A DNA stretch of 64,000 bases from Apostichopus japonicus. Its lineage: Eukaryota > Echinodermata > Holothuroidea > Aspidochirotida > Stichopodidae. Positions 1 through 15,100 of this stretch are shown here, piece after piece; within the stretch, counting starts at the first letter, position 1; every line of letters starts with the position of its first letter. The notes beneath the pieces were generated by a model that saw only the letters and a list, made by a program, of their open reading frames with translations, was not told where the DNA came from and did no database searches. The stretch covers positions 28,939,989 through 29,003,988 of the forward strand of contig NC_092572.1 in NCBI RefSeq assembly GCF_037975245.1, given 5' to 3'. The translations under genes and the position numbers were made by a program.

Positions 1-193
1 AACACAATTATCTCCAGTCAGAATCCAGGACTCTCCTGCCTCCTGACAATTGATGAGATGGGTATCATTAATCCTTCTGATGTCAGCAAATTAAAGTCAC
101 CTTTAGAGGATTATCATCTTGTCCAGGCAGTAGCTAAGATACACGAATACCAGTCCTTGGTACTTTCTGACGAAACGATGCCACAAGATGAAG
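1..193 (+). CDS. DED-like domain, C-terminal half (partial exon)
   Basis: Frame 1 is open from the window edge to a donor (GAAG|GTATTG) at 193/194, ending in phase 1. The peptide has the helix pattern of a death effector domain: a hydrophobic CLLTIDEMG helix end, then GIINPSDVSKLKSPLED and YHLVQAVAKIHEYQ. DEDs make homotypic contacts with adaptors of the FADD/caspase-8 type. The leftover G joins AC at 1846 to give an Asp codon, so the domain is directly tethered to the NACHT exon. Only about 64 residues lie in the window, so the assignment rests on the last helices. A CARD or Pyrin fold is less likely because of the PSDVSKL-type turn. Confidence 0.72.
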
Positions 194-3100
194 GTATTGT
201 AAATTTATGTGTATGTTACAAACTCTACACTCCACTGGTACAAGTTTCATGCCAGTTTTAAGGAACATTCCTGACTTAAGACTCCAGAGATCAAAAACAG
301 ATAAACACACAAATTACACTCACTATCGTAACAAAATTGTGTGGAATACTGGATATTTTAGGGATAATGAAGACAGATGTCAAAATATGTTTTGAGGTGA
401 AGCACATTTATGAAAGTCAGTTTCATAGGTGTACTCAGATGACTTCACAATTAAACAATGCTCCTAGTTATGGATTGGTCCTCATTGCATCAGTTATAAA
501 TAAAGACAGCATCTATAGATTCTTGCCATGTTATAAGAGCAACGTTTGTCTCTAAATAAAAGATATTGAATTTTTGGTTTCGATGATTTTGTAACCTTTG
601 CATTCATGATGGCATATACGTGTAAGGGTGTGTGTGTGTTTGTGATACGATACGATATCTGAAGAAGGGACGGTCAGACCAATTGCATTACACTGAGTAC
701 AAGAAAGCCTTTTGTTTTGGGAAGTCAAAGTCATTTTTGGTCACTAGAGGTCAAATTGTGAAAACTTGTAAACACAATATCTCAAGAAGGGAAGCTTGGG
801 CAGAACTCATATTTGTTTGAGTAGAAGTACCACACTGAGTTCAAGAAGCATATTGTTTTTGGTGGAGGTCTAAGGTTATTTGGAGTCATCACAGGTCAAA
901 ATTGTGAAAACCTTGAAAACATGATATCTCAATATTAGAATCTGAGGTAGACCTTTTACTTGGTATGAAGGTGTATAACAATGAGTAAAAGAAGCCTATT
1001 TAATTTGGTGGAGGTTAAAGGTCATTTGAAGGCAGCAACGCCAAACATTTACTTAACTCCCCTCTTACCTGTTCTCTCTACACTAACGCACATTCCTAAA
1101 CATAATATTGCAAGGGAACCTTGGACAGATCGCATATTTGGTATGTAATTGTACCACATGGAGTACAAGAAGCCTAATAATGTGGGCGGAGGACATTGGT
1201 CGTTTGCGTTCACCAGAAGTCAAATTGTGAAAACGATGTTTTACACAATATTACAACAAATGCAGTTTTAATTATATTGATGTATCTATCACACCAAAAA
1301 TACATTTTTTCCATCCAAAATATATTTTCTCCATCCAAAAAATAATAAATCCAAAAAAAGAAATCAAATTTAATAAAATACTAGATCAAAAGTAAGTTTG
1401 CTACATCAAAAATATATTTTCTGTACCCAAAAATATTCTTCTTCATCAAGAAAATAAATAAACTTGATCAAAATGAAATTTTCTCCATCAAAAAGAAAAG
1501 AAATTTACTAACTCACATCAAAAAGAAATTTACTTTGTCAAAACTAAGTTTGCCTCGCACTTATTAAATCTGTCCCCGTCTGATGTAAACTCATCACGCA
1601 TCCCATCCTATCAGAAAAAATTACCCCCGGAAATGAATCCAGTCCAAATATATTGAAGATTTTAATTAATAAATGTTACCAAAGATACAGTGTTATCAGA
1701 TTGCCCAAACTGCAGATATCAAATTGCATTTGCTTTTCACTTTGGTAGATATTCTTCATATTCTGTCATGTTCTCTCAAGTTTTGAAACATTTTAATTTG
1801 TTTCAATATAAATTGAACTGTGCTTTCTGTTTCCTTGTTTTAAAGACAAAAAGAACTTATTCCTGAAAGGCTTAAAACAGAAGACGAAGAGTTGGTTTGA
1901 AACAATGACTCCTGTCCCCTGGATGAAGTCTTGTCAATGGAAATCAAACGATCTCTTTGTAGCCAGCCGCTTAGTCTTAACAAATTCTGGTTCGAAAATA
2001 TCTAGCAGAGAAGTTGACCGCAAATGTAAGCTGCACTACCAAGATATCTTTACTGATGAAAGACTTAAAGCAGAGACTCGTATCATTCTGGAAGGACAGC
2101 CAGGCTCCGGCAAGACAATGCTCTCCTCTCAGTTGGCCTATGACTGGTGTTGTGGAAAGCTTATGGATATCCCCATGGTCATCTATCTGCCCTTGAAAAT
2201 TGTTGATAACATGACAATTATTCAAGCTATCAAGATGTTCTACATCCGTAAAGACATTCCCATCACAGAAGAGGATATTGAGTCTATACTTTACAGTGAT
2301 AAGAAGAAAGTCTACCTCATATTGGATGGGTTAGAAGAATACAATGGTGTAACCAAAGATGGAAGTCCCTCAGAGGTCATGAGAGTAATGACAAAGGAGA
2401 AACTGTCCAACTGCATTGTTATAATCACAGCTAGGACAGACTATGCCAAGCATCTACCTCTGGGTCCAATGTTGAAGATTGGAAGCTTTGGTGAGGATGA
2501 GAGGGATGAATACATTGAAAAAGTCTACTCTGATGATCAAACAAGTCAAGAAGATGTAAAGGACTTGATTGATAGTGTTCCATTTATTCTTGATCTTTGT
2601 AATGTTCCACTACTCTTTGTGCTGTTAGTACATAACATTGACAGATTAGGAAAGTTGCACAAGGGTCAGCTTGACAGGGTTACTCCTTTTGTGAAGGCCA
2701 TTGTAGACATTCTGTGTCCTGTGCAGGATGAGGAAGACAACCATAGTCATCTGTCTGCACAGAAAACATACTTTACATTGGAGGAACTTGCATTTAATGG
2801 CCTCCGTAAAGGAAACCAACAATTGTTTTGGCAGAAAGACTTTGTGGATAGAAGTGTCACTAATAGCAAAGCATGGATAGATTCTGGGATACTTGTTGTT
2901 GAGGAAGGAACTCCATTTAATTCCCCTGATAGAAATCTTCAGACTGACTCAGGCAGTGGAACTCCCCAGACTGATTCCATCAGTGAGGAGTCACTGAACA
3001 CATCAAATGTTACTTCAGAGATTAAGAGAGGGGTATCCCCTGATCCTGATCTGTCAGCATCTGTCAATCAATCAGAGAGAAAACCAACATTGGAATCGCA

Positions 3101-6100
3101 AGAGAAGAAATCAAAACCTTTGCAGAAAGGAAAAGCTGCAAAATATGTCTCTTTACAGGTTAAATTCCTTCATAAGTTAATCCAAGAGTGGTTTGCAGCA
3201 AAGTATTTAGCCCGCCTCTTCTGGGGTTACAAATCAACTGAACACCATTACAAGTATCAATTGTTCAGAAAACACCTGGCTAACATAGACCCAGCTGATC
3301 TCCATTATGTCTTGTGCTTCACTTGTCACATCTGTCCCCCCAGCTTTCATTTCATTGCCAGTTTTCTAATGAGAGACTTTAAAACAGGAGATGGTGAGAT
3401 TCCTGATTACATCATCAACTGCATCTGTCTCTGTTTTGCTGAGTATGATGGTTACAAAGGACACAAGGTCAAGGACATTGTCACAGATATCTGTAGAAGA
3501 GAATCCGTCAACTTCAGCTCTGGAGATAGTCGACTGCTGCTGAGGTCAAAGGTTTCTATGCTCACCTTTGCTTCAAGATCAAAGGTAAAGTGTGAATACA
3601 ACGTTCTTAGCTCAAATACACAGCAAACCTCTGCTTATATCCCGATATCTGTGATACATAATATGAAGTGTGCATGAATACAACATTCAATTTTCCAGTG
3701 TCAAGTACAGCATCAATCTGTAGGATACAAAATTCAAGGTGTATATTTTCACCAATTTGTGTTAAAACGTAAGTAAATCTAGTATGTTGAGATATTGATG
3801 ATATAAGTTTATTTATGTATGTTACCTCTTGAAATGTAGCTCTCAATCCAGAGAACAAATTTGATCTTTAGTACAAGATCGACCAAATGTTCTCATTCTG
3901 TTATATCAGACTAAAATATGAATATTCGGTGGCAGATCACTCTGGGATGTGTGAATCTTTTTTAATACAACATTATCATATGCTGAACCATCTATTTAAT
4001 TTACAAGATCAGTGTATCGTAAAGTACACATTTCGTCAATGGTTTTAAAGAAAGGTTGGCTATTAATCAATCCTTAGTGTTGCTTTAGGATATTGTGATG
4101 CATGGGACAACTTTAGCTGATTTTGTGTGCTACATGACACATATTACAATTTTCATATCTTCAATAGCACACAAAATTAATCTTAATGTCTCTCTTCAGG
4201 TTTCTAGGTTTATGTTTTCCACTTGTTATTGTTGGGTACTGATTTCAGGTTGACATACTACAATATCTGTGAATTATTCTCCAGATTCCAATCAAATGTC
4301 TGAAGCTTTCACATGTTGTGGAAGAAATTACAGAGAAAGCCCTGATCTTGAAGGCTGATGTCTCGCTGGGAGTTTTGAATACCCTGAGGGCTATTGAAGT
4401 GAATCGGTGGGACCAGAAGCTGGCTGGAGAAGATTATGAAGATCTCATTAAATTCATTATCAACAATGAAAAGGTTGAAGTAGCACGGTGAGGACTAATT
4501 CAAAGTTGGCAAACCAAACTAAAGCTTTCGTTCTATGTGATATTGAAAATAAGGTTATATTGGAATGTGTGATTTAATAGAGCTAATAGAAGAACATTCA
4601 GCAGAAATATCTCCAAGCATTTGATATCCATGAACAATGGGGAACCATGTAAAAAGTCTGGCTTTCTCACTGCATCATTACCTTTTCTGAAAGTCTGCTA
4701 CATCGGGCTTACTTAGTCATAATTTACTCCACTCCTAGCTTACATGTCTCCCCCACAAGCTTCACTCTGTCATTCGACCTGTGTAGGATGAACTGGTACG
4801 CCCTCTATGACCAGTGACATTGGTCAAAGTCCATCCTTCTCATTCTTCCACCCAAAGTGCCTAGAAGTGTTATCGTGGATAAAGCATAGTTTCTCTTTTT
4901 GATCTGCATATAATTAAGTATAAAGTATCATTATATATTTTATTTTTGTCTTAAAATTTCCAGTTAAAAGCTCTACTCTTAAATGGTAATTTCTCAACTG
5001 CTCTCACTATCGTGAGAGCTCATTAATAATCTAGGTTCACCAGTTCCAAAACTGAAAACCTTGTAACAAGCCTACTTAACAGTTATAGTATCTGTAAAAT
5101 GTACACTAGGTTAATAGGTGCCCACTACTTAACATGAGATCAAAGGTCATTTCAGGTCACCAATATGAAAATCTTGTGTAAATAGGTGATTCCAAGAGTT
5201 GGTCTCAATTCTCCTTTTACCAAATACAATTCTTACCATAATATATAATTGTAGAAAACTAAGCATTTTCCTGAAAATTAAGGGCCTATGCCCTCTACGT
5301 AATTCTTTCTATGTTAATTTATCTAACAATTGTATTTATTTCTATTTCTTAATGAAAATCTGCAAAGTGGGAGATATGTTATCGTACATTTTCTTTTTTT
5401 TCGCAGCTTACTATTACCAAGTCCACCGGTGGCTGTGTATGATGAAAAAGATCTGAAACACTTACAATCCCGAAACATTTCAGGTAACATACATTCTGTT
5501 TCATGAATGACAAGAGCTTGGTATTTAGATGTAACAGGTATTCATTTGTTGTGATACAATATCTTAGCCTGACAATTTGTTTAAGCTTTTTCATTCTAGT
5601 CCTGCTTCTGCATAGTGGTATTGAAATGTAACTCTGTTTAGCATATTGAAAAATGTAACTTAAGGCTTTTAGCCTAGCAAAATATTACTAATTGTATCAA
5701 CAGCTAGGTGAGATAGATTATGATAATAGCTTGGACAATCTAAAATCAGACAATCATTTCAGACAGAACTAGACAAGTTAACAGTGATAACGATCATCAC
5801 AAGGAAGTGTGAAGCCAGCAATTCAAGAAGGTGTTACTTATTACTGAAATTGTTATGGTTTTCACTAAGTTGATCGTGAAGCAATTAAGTTGATCAGATT
5901 AGTGTAAATATAACTTGTAATGAAAAGAGACGCACCCAAGGGGGGACGTGGAAGGGGTCCTAGCAGTACGAAATATGGCACAACGCAATAGTATCCAGTT
6001 TCATTTGTGTATTCACCTCACAAGTTCAGTACTGTTAAGAGCAAATCAATTGCATAAAACATCTCAACAAGAAATATTTAAAGTGCTATGCCATAGCATA

Positions 6101-9100
6101 CCCCCTCTTGAATCCTGGCCACTAAAACATGCAGTGACCAGAGCACTGAACATGTTTGGGCTAGCTTTAACTCAAATGTATCTTCCAGTCTTGTCTGTCA
6201 AATTGCAAATGACAGTAGCAAATTAAAAATACAATATACCCCTACTATACACTCAGACAAAACAGAAATAACCATATATGCAATGCTCTGTATCATAGCT
6301 TACAATATAATACTCAAATGCCATTAACTACAACTTCATATCACTCTAGGTGGAAATAAAGTGTAAATCATTCGGTAAAATACATAATCATCCCATACAA
6401 TTGCAGGAACAGTATATGGAACTGGTCTAGAATAATTCATATAACCTTCACAGCGTAACTGTAATGTTGTATGTATGTATGTATATGTGATCTTCCCGCA
6501 AGCAGGAACTCGCGAAAGAAGCCATGGAGGCTTGTAGACTCGCAAGCTGACCGAAGCCAATCTCTCGGCACACATCCATTTAACGTCCATGTCAGGAAGT
6601 TGTTATTGAACAACACCCTTGCCAGACGACACACATTGCTGTCGGCGGGGAATCGAACCGGGGATCTCATGACTGGGAGACGCCGGCGTTAACCACTAAC
6701 CACTAACCACTAGGCTATACACTCCGCCATGTTAGGCATTTGCAGAACACTTTAGGTACAAACACTAATTGTATATATGCCAAGCTTAAACCTTGTTAAC
6801 AGAACACATGGCCTGACCGTAATTGAGCGTTTCCACTCAAATCTAGCCAAATCAATGACAGGTCAAAATGGTCTAAATTTGGATTAAAAATTATTCTAAA
6901 ATTTTCTTACGATTACAACCATCAACCCCAGAAAATATCTTTCTTCAATTGGTTAATGTTATTAGCAAAGCATGATGTCATAGATCCTCTATGCTTAAAA
7001 CCTTGGTCAGCAGTGAACAATACAGCATGACCCAACTGGTGACTGATCTACTGAATTTGAAGCAAGAGCAGCGGTACCCTATGTAGTGTGTTTACAACTA
7101 ACTCACTTAATGAACTACTAAATACTCAAAAACACTAAGAAAATGATCCTTCAACATCTTACAAAATAGTCGATAAACCACTGGACTAAGTTCTGTAGCA
7201 CATGTACACTAAAACCACAGTTGTAGAGAGGCTATGAAAATAAGGTAGTCCACTGCTCAACATCCAGTTTCTAGGAAATGAGAAAGAAGAGGATATGACA
7301 GAGTTCACCCATGGAGAGTCAAACAGGCAAAATTTCACTTTACCACAGTAACTACAAGTTGTGTTATTTTTATCCTCAAATCAGAAATATGGCAACCAAT
7401 AACAAAAAATGTGTTCAATAAAATATTCCATGTGAGAGTGGCTGAGGGTCTTATTGTTATCTACTTGTACTCATTTCAGTTGAATGGATCATTGGAAACT
7501 TAATTCACACATTAAATGTGACAACTGGAGAATGGATGGTGAGATGTATTATCTTTTTTTTTTAATTGTTATATATTTCATATGGCCGTCTATAACATTC
7601 CTTTGCTTAACCGGCAAAACCCCTTTTTGAGTTTAGCTCTATTCTTGATTCTTTCGTCAAGGCAAAAGGAACCTATGACGTGGTGATGGCGTGTATGTAC
7701 ATGTCTCGGCCTCGGAAGTGGTGACATGGGAAAATAAATTTGTGTCAGTAGTAGTCAACCAATAGTGGACAATAGTCATCCGTTGTCCAGACAAGGATTT
7801 GAATAAAGGGAAATGACCTTGGATGTTGCTAATACATTAGAAACAAGTCTGTGTGGGTGAATGCGCATATGTGACACCCTGTCTTGTAAACACAATAACT
7901 CACTAAGCATGTGGCCTATGAACTGATAACTGATAGTAAGCTCTTGGCTGCTTCAGTTTATTTGTAATGTCATTTGAGGTCACCAGTGGCCAAAATATGA
8001 AAACATTGTAAATACTGGACATGATTACCATTGGTGAATGTCATACTTGGGTGGATGGTGCTCCATAAAGCAGCTTTGGTAGAGGTAAAAGGTCATGTGA
8101 GGTCAACAGAGGCAAAATCTGACAACTTAAACAGCAGTTTGAAATACTCTAGCTTGATGGGTCATATAGTTTATGTGGGTGCCCCTCAGGTTGCTTTTGT
8201 TATTAGGAAATTTCAATTGGGGTCAATAGATGTCAAAATCTCAAATGAATTATATTAAAGCCATGAGCTTCCTTCATTAATAACAGTTGTTAAGGGCTTA
8301 TGATGGATCTAATTTATTCTAAAGCTCAACAAGAAAATATCGCTAATTATATAAAACATCCATCTGACTGTTTAGCCAACATCCAAACCTGTTTAGTTTG
8401 GATTTTGAGTCACTTTGTTGTATATTGTAAGATCCTTTAGTGATAAGTGATTATAAAAATATTTCTGATGTAATGGCAATGAGGCTTGAATTTCTGATCT
8501 TCTAGTTCTGATTAAATTTTTATTGAGTTGACCCACATCAACAAGGCTGTTAAATAAAAAACAATATAACAAGGCATTGCAAATTCTTTGGGATTTCTGG
8601 TTCATGATGTAGTTTTTTCAGGTTTGTATGATTTTTCACCATATGTATTTTTGTCTTTTCTTGTCTGAATGAAATCTTCATTAGACGGAATTTAGAATAC
8701 CGGGGAGGATGTCAGCAAAATCATCATCACTGAAACCAATCTCTGGTGAGTTTCTGGTATCAATATCATAGGAATATCATTTCGAAATATAAAATGTCTA
8801 ATTAGCAAGGGTTTCTTTGTTGTTGTCAGAGAAATTTCTGTAACTCTAGAATAAGTGCTGTAGTACATACAATCATATGTACCCACAGTTACAGCAGGCA
8901 TACATAGTCACAGCTGGATTTCTGCTGAAAAATGAAGGTTCTTCATCCTCAGTATTGTTTAATATTGATATTCTTTGTCCTACAAGATGTGTCCTTTCAA
9001 TAAATGTTACTAACTGCTCAAAAATGTACAGTCCTCCCTTATTGACCAGACATTGAAAAAACTATGGAGGCTGGTCTTTAAGTATTCTCACTTACAGGAT

Positions 9101-12100
9101 TAGTCAATTTTTGAAAATGTTAGGACAAAACTAATCTTATGAGACTATTTTGTTGTTGGGCTGGTTGATCATGTTTATATTGCATGAATGATAAAAGATT
9201 GGTTCAGTTGATGAAATAATGTCTTTCTTAACTTTCTTGTGGTTAATTCATATAAATGTTTTTGTCACTTTTCTCCATCAACAAAAGACGAAACAAATAC
9301 AACAGTGGAACAACAAGAAGACAAAGGCAACGATGTTCCAAGCAAAGGAACCGTAAGTTAACAATCATGATGACCCACTTTTGAAATGTTCGGTAATGCA
9401 ATGCAATGCATGTAATTTGCAATGTTTACAGCTGACACACATGTTTGAAACTGGTGCACAAGTCGGATCCAACTGGCACAATGTTGGTTCATAAGTCAAC
9501 TTTTGGAGATGACATGCAATAAATTAAGTACTAAACACAACTTTACACAGTTTCAACCATTGTCTTGTGCATATATAGCCAGCCAAAAGCAATAACCAGG
9601 CATAAATATATTTTTAGGTTCGGGAAAATTACAAGTGGCACCTTCCCATGAGGGTAGGGCCGGTTAACTCTGACATCATTGGGACAACTTAAAAAGGCGG
9701 AACCCAAATGAACATTTGCAGGCAAAATAGTGGGTTTACTATGCACATGGATCTTGTATTAAAAACAATGGGGTCACTTTAACTTAAAGAAAAATGTAAA
9801 ATGAGCTATACGGAATCCACTGAACTTATTGGAAACAAACTACTTAACAGTCCCAACGAAATAAAGAAAAATTGTGGCGCGGGTCAACCATATACATTTG
9901 AAAATGAAACTGTATCCTTGGGAAACTTTCTAGGGTAGTTCACTTAGTCACAGTTAGTGGGGAGAAATTTTGAAGTAATGACATTTGGTTATGATGCCGA
10001 AGGCTCAGTAACGTTGCAACCGTTCTGGCGTGTGCGTGTGCATGCATTGTTTGGGTGCGTGTGTGTATATGACACCCTAGCTTGTAAACATGATTTTTCA
10101 AGATAGGTAACTTCTACATTTCTCATATTGTGCATGTGTCTTCCCCATAATTAGTACAAAAACTATTGTTTTTTGTGGAGGACAAAGGCCATTTGGGGTC
10201 AGCAGAGGGCAAAATGTGAAAAACTCAATTCTGCAGAACCTGAACAACGAAGGAGGTTTGGTATACGTGGTAAAATATCTGTTTGTAGTGTAAATTTTTT
10301 AGGTAATTTGGAGTTGGTCACAATTCATTTAAGGTCATCAGGGTCAAAATGTGAAATCCTTGTAAACACAATATCTCCACATAGGAAACTTTATTAGCTC
10401 TCATATTTAGCATGTATCTTTCATCTTGTCATTGCGAGAACCCTATTATTTTGGTGGAGGTCAAAGGTCATTTGGGGTCAGCTGAGGACCAAATGTCAAA
10501 ATATCACAAGTACTGTATCTTGAGAACTGTAACTTTAAAAGAGATGATATATGCATAAGTATAAGTATAAGAATCAAGCGGTATAAGAAGGCAGAGTATG
10601 AGTACAAATAACTATGCTAAAACAGGGATGAGTATGAGTACACATAACCATGGTAGAACAGGGATGAGTATGAGTACACATAACTATGGTAGAACAGGGC
10701 TGAGTATGATTTCACATAACTATGGTAGAACAGGGCTGAGTATGAGTACACATAACCATGGTAGAACAGGGATGAGTATGAGTACACATAACTATGGTAG
10801 AACAGGGATGAGTATGAGTACACATAACTATGGTAGAACAGGGATGAGTATGAGTACACATAACTATGGTAGAACAGGGATGAGTATGCGTACACATAAC
10901 TATGGTAGAACAGGGATGAGTATGAGTACACATAACTATGGTAGAACAGGGCTGAGTATGAGTTCACATAACTATGGTAGAACAGGGCTGAGTATGAGTT
11001 CACATAACTATGGTAGAACAGGGATGAGTATGAGTTCACATAACTATGGTAGAACAGGGATGAGTATGAGTTCACATAACTATGGTAGAACAGGGATGAG
11101 TATGAGTTCACATAACTATAGTAGAACAGGGATGAGTATGAGTACACATAACTATGGTAGAACAGGGCTGAGTATGAGTTCACATAACTATGGTAGAACA
11201 GGGATGAGTATGAGTTCACATAACTATGGTAGAACAGGGCTGAGTATGAGTACACATAACTATGGTAGAACAGGGCTGAGTATGAGTTCACATAACTATG
11301 GTAGAACAGGGCTGAGTATGAGTTCACATAACTATGGTAGAACAGGGCTGAGTATGAGTTCACATAACTATGGTAGAACAGGGATGAGTATGAGTTCACA
11401 TAACTATAGTAGAACAGGGATGAGTATGAGTACACATAACTATGGTAGAACAGGGATGAGTATGAGTTCACATAACTATGGTAGAACAGGGATGAGTATG
11501 AGTTCACATAACTATGGTAGAACAGGGATGAGTATGAGTACACATAACTATGGTAGAACAGGGCAGAGTATGAGTTCACATAACTATGGTATAAGAAGGC
11601 ACAGTATGAGTACACATAACTATGCTAGAACAGGGCTGAGTATGAGAACACATTACTATGGTAGAACAGGACTGAGAATGAATTCACATTACTTTGCTAG
11701 AACAGGTATGGGTACACATAACTACGCTAGAACAGGTATGGGTACACATAACTACGCTAGAACAGCTGAATGTGAGAACACGCAACCAAGCCTATATTTT
11801 ATTTCAACATATTTGATTGAAGGGAGTATCGACAGAAACTCTCGGAGACTGTTCTGTGCCATCAAAGTCAGGCAATGTTCCACACTCAGAGAAGAGATGC
11901 AAGAATAAATCTATAGCTGAAGTCAAAGATGTCCCTATGATGGTAAAGCTCATTCTATTTCCAGTTAAGACTATTACCAATATGTTGATAATTTTGTAAA
12001 TAAGCTACAGCATGCTAAAGGAAACTGTTGCAGTTGATGTGCCAATGTCAAGTTTAAACAGAAAATTCAAGGAAATGTGTGCCTATCAGAATACTATGAT

Positions 12101-15100
12101 AGGAAATATTTTAAATGCATCTATGGTGGACTGAATGAGTGCTCTTTAAGATAATAACGTATTTGAGTAAGTGCACCTAAGTACCACTACTGTGTGGCTA
12201 TGATAGGAAATATTTTCTATGCATCTATGGTTGACTTAATGAGTGCCCTTAAAAATAATAACGTCAATGAATAAGTGCTGCCGAGGAACAAGCGACTATG
12301 AAACTGGGTTGATTGCTTGGAGGGAGAAATCTTCTTTCCTGTTATGCGCTAAAATCTGCTAAAATAACCTGAATAAAAGGGAACCTGTTTAAAAATAGAA
12401 TCTGAAACCTGAAAAATACTGATAAACATCACATACATTTTCTCAAACGTTACGTACAGTAAGAGTAAATTGAGAAATGAGTTCGGGGTTGAGAAAGTAA
12501 GCCAAATTTGTTATGTAGTATAGGTTCTTACGAGGCAAGAAAGAAATACACTGTTAGAGCACAGAACCCTCAGCTTTTCTATGTAAAAATTGTGAAGTAA
12601 TCAAGTCTGTAGGTTTTATACCCAAAAAGTTGTGATTCCAAGTGAAAACATTTATAGGGTCCTAAGCACGAGTTCGAGTACATACTTTTGTATTAGCAGC
12701 TATACAACCATTGAAAGTGACCCAACATAAGTACACACCACACAGCTGAGTATGATACACATAACTATGGTATAAGAAGGCAGAGTATGAGTTCACATAA
12801 CTATGGTAGAACAGGGCAGAGTATGAGTACTCATAACTATGCCATAACAGGGCTGAGTATGAGTACACATAACTATGCTTGAACAGGGCTGAGTATCAGT
12901 ACACATAACTATGCTAGAACAGGGCAGAGTATGAGTACACATAGCTTTGCTAGAACAGGTATGGGTACACATAACTTCGCTAGAACAGGTATGAGTACAC
13001 ATTACTATGCTAGAACAGGGCTGAGTATGATTACACATAACTAATCTAGAACAGGGCTTACTATGAGTATACATAAACTATGTTAGAACAGGTATGAGAA
13101 CAAATAACTATGCTAGAACAGGGCTGAGTATGAGTACACATAACATAGATGCTAGAACAGGGAGAATCAAATGGTGAAAGGTCTTTTGAGGTTAACAGAA
13201 GTCAAAGTATGAAAATCTTGTGAATTCACCAAAGGTCAAAACTTTCAATCTTGTATGCGGTGTTCCAGTAAATTTTCTCAATTGTAGCAACAAATGCATT
13301 CACTTTTAAGCACAATTATGGCTTCCCTTTTTACTAGTTGATATTATAATACTTTGTGTCTAAAACCTCATTTCAACATATTTATCTGCAGGACATATCA
13401 GCATCATCCCTCTCAGGCATTCCTGTACCATCACAGTCTGCAGATGTCCCACACCCAAAGAAGAGACGCTTTAGGGCCATTCCACGTCACGTAAGTCACA
13501 AATCAGAGAGACATTTGACACTTGTTCTCAATCTCCAGTTCAGTGCAAGTCTAGAGTTAAGTCATATGCCTATCATTCCTGAACTTTGAATACCCACAAT
13601 AAATGCTGTCACCACTGCAAAACGTTAATGCTTTCCCATTGCGAATTATAGCGCCCTCAACTTGTGTCACGTAAGTCACGCAGAGAAATGAAGAATTTCA
13701 ACGTTTTGAAGGAAATCAATAAATCCTGTGAAGTATTGAGAGAAATCTGCTAAGTTGCCTATTATATCTGAAAAGGACACATTGAAGAATAACTTCAAGG
13801 TAAAATTTAATTGATATGCATTTTATACCGGTATTCGTATGCAAATTAGCGACGTCACGTAAGTCACAAAAAATTGTCACGTAAGTCACACGTGTGAAAC
13901 TGCTCAGTTTCTTCTCACAGTTTCCAAAGATACAAAGTAACACAGACTAAGGACATGTTTACAAGTTCATTAGAGATTGGGGGAAGGGGAGGGGTCTATT
14001 CCACATAAAAATAGAATCTAGAAGTTCACTTGTACATAAAAAGTCCTATAGACTAGGTTTGCGAAATGTCTTAGTTTAAGTGCTACAGTAGCTAAATAGT
14101 TTCTTAATTAGGAGTAAACAAATTTTTCTAGAGTAGTTTATACAGAATATATACTTCTAATGTATTTGCATTTCTAAATTTTTGGTTATAATTTAAAGCT
14201 TTTTGGTAACATTTTAGTCACTTTGGGAATTTGGATTAAAATAATTAATCCATATAAATCCATGTGGTAAAGGCAGAAGGTGGCAAGATGTGTATGTGGA
14301 AAACCACATTAGATACTGAAGGATCCACTAATGTCAGTTACAGTATGTTGTACTGTACATCCATAGCTCTCTGACCTCTCATATTAAGGTAGATGACTGG
14401 GTTGTTGTAAAATATGATGATGTACTGTACCTAGGAGAGGTTACAAATATGGTGCCTGCCACCACCACAACGTGGAAATGGCCTCTTATGGTAGATAAAA
14501 TCTCCTACTAGCCCGAAAACATTATTAAAACAAATTTTACCCCCTGAAGCACCTTGTGCAGTTCAGGGGTAGACTGCAATTCACATTTTAAGAACTTCAA
14601 GTCTCAATATGTGTTTGTTGCTGAAATTCGGAAAACAAAAATCCGAAGCAGATTCAATGTTTCTTAACTTCTAAATGCACTCTGACCAGGGGGGTTTAAT
14701 GGAGAAAACCTGTCGCAGTCAAACAAAACAAATTTATTTTCTGTTGCCCGTATGGCGCGAACGATTTACTGTAAAATCACTGCAACCGCCCATATCAGCA
14801 CGTTCATTACACAAATGTAACCTACTTTACTTATACTCTTATCGTCCACTTTTTTACCCAATTAACGGAGGAAACTCTTCAAAATACCTGTTTATTCATT
14901 GCAATGGAAGGAAATGATACAATTTTGCAAGGTACATCAGTAAGACCGACAGAAAGATACTATTCAAAAGAACGAATCTACCACAGGAGAGCCACGAAAG
15001 TGAAAGTAGTCCTAGGCATACCTGTAACCGTTGTATACAAAACAGAGAGATTTAATTGGCGCATGATCTGTCGGCCGGGTTTGCACATTTTGATTGAATT

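Larger units (their letters stand above)
194..1845 (+). other. intron with dispersed AGGTCA-type repeat and A-rich tract
   Basis: No further coding signal. About 600-1250 holds loosely tandem copies (about 150-bp spacing) of a dispersed repeat with phrases like GGTGGAGGTCAAAGGTCA and TTGTGAAAACCTTG. About 1265-1560 is an A/T-rich degenerate repeat of CATCAAAAA-type units. Confidence 0.6.

Noticed and set aside
1905-1907. ATG at 1905 as the start codon of the NACHT protein
   Set aside because: The frame is open back to the acceptor at 1845 and joins the DED-like exon in phase.
6437-6670. Minus- and plus-strand frames over 6336-6692
   Set aside because: They lie on the SINE and its flank.
10598-11908. 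436-residue + frame and 332-residue minus frame over the minisatellite as protein genes
   Set aside because: A stop-free unit whose length is a multiple of 3 gives such frames automatically; changes are amino-acid-altering, the + frame runs out of frame through exon B'1, and no splice or start context supports it.
13716-13943. 75-residue minus-strand frame in the intron after exon A
   Set aside because: Present only where single-base differences allow; no homology features, and it covers the repeated GTAAGT motif region.
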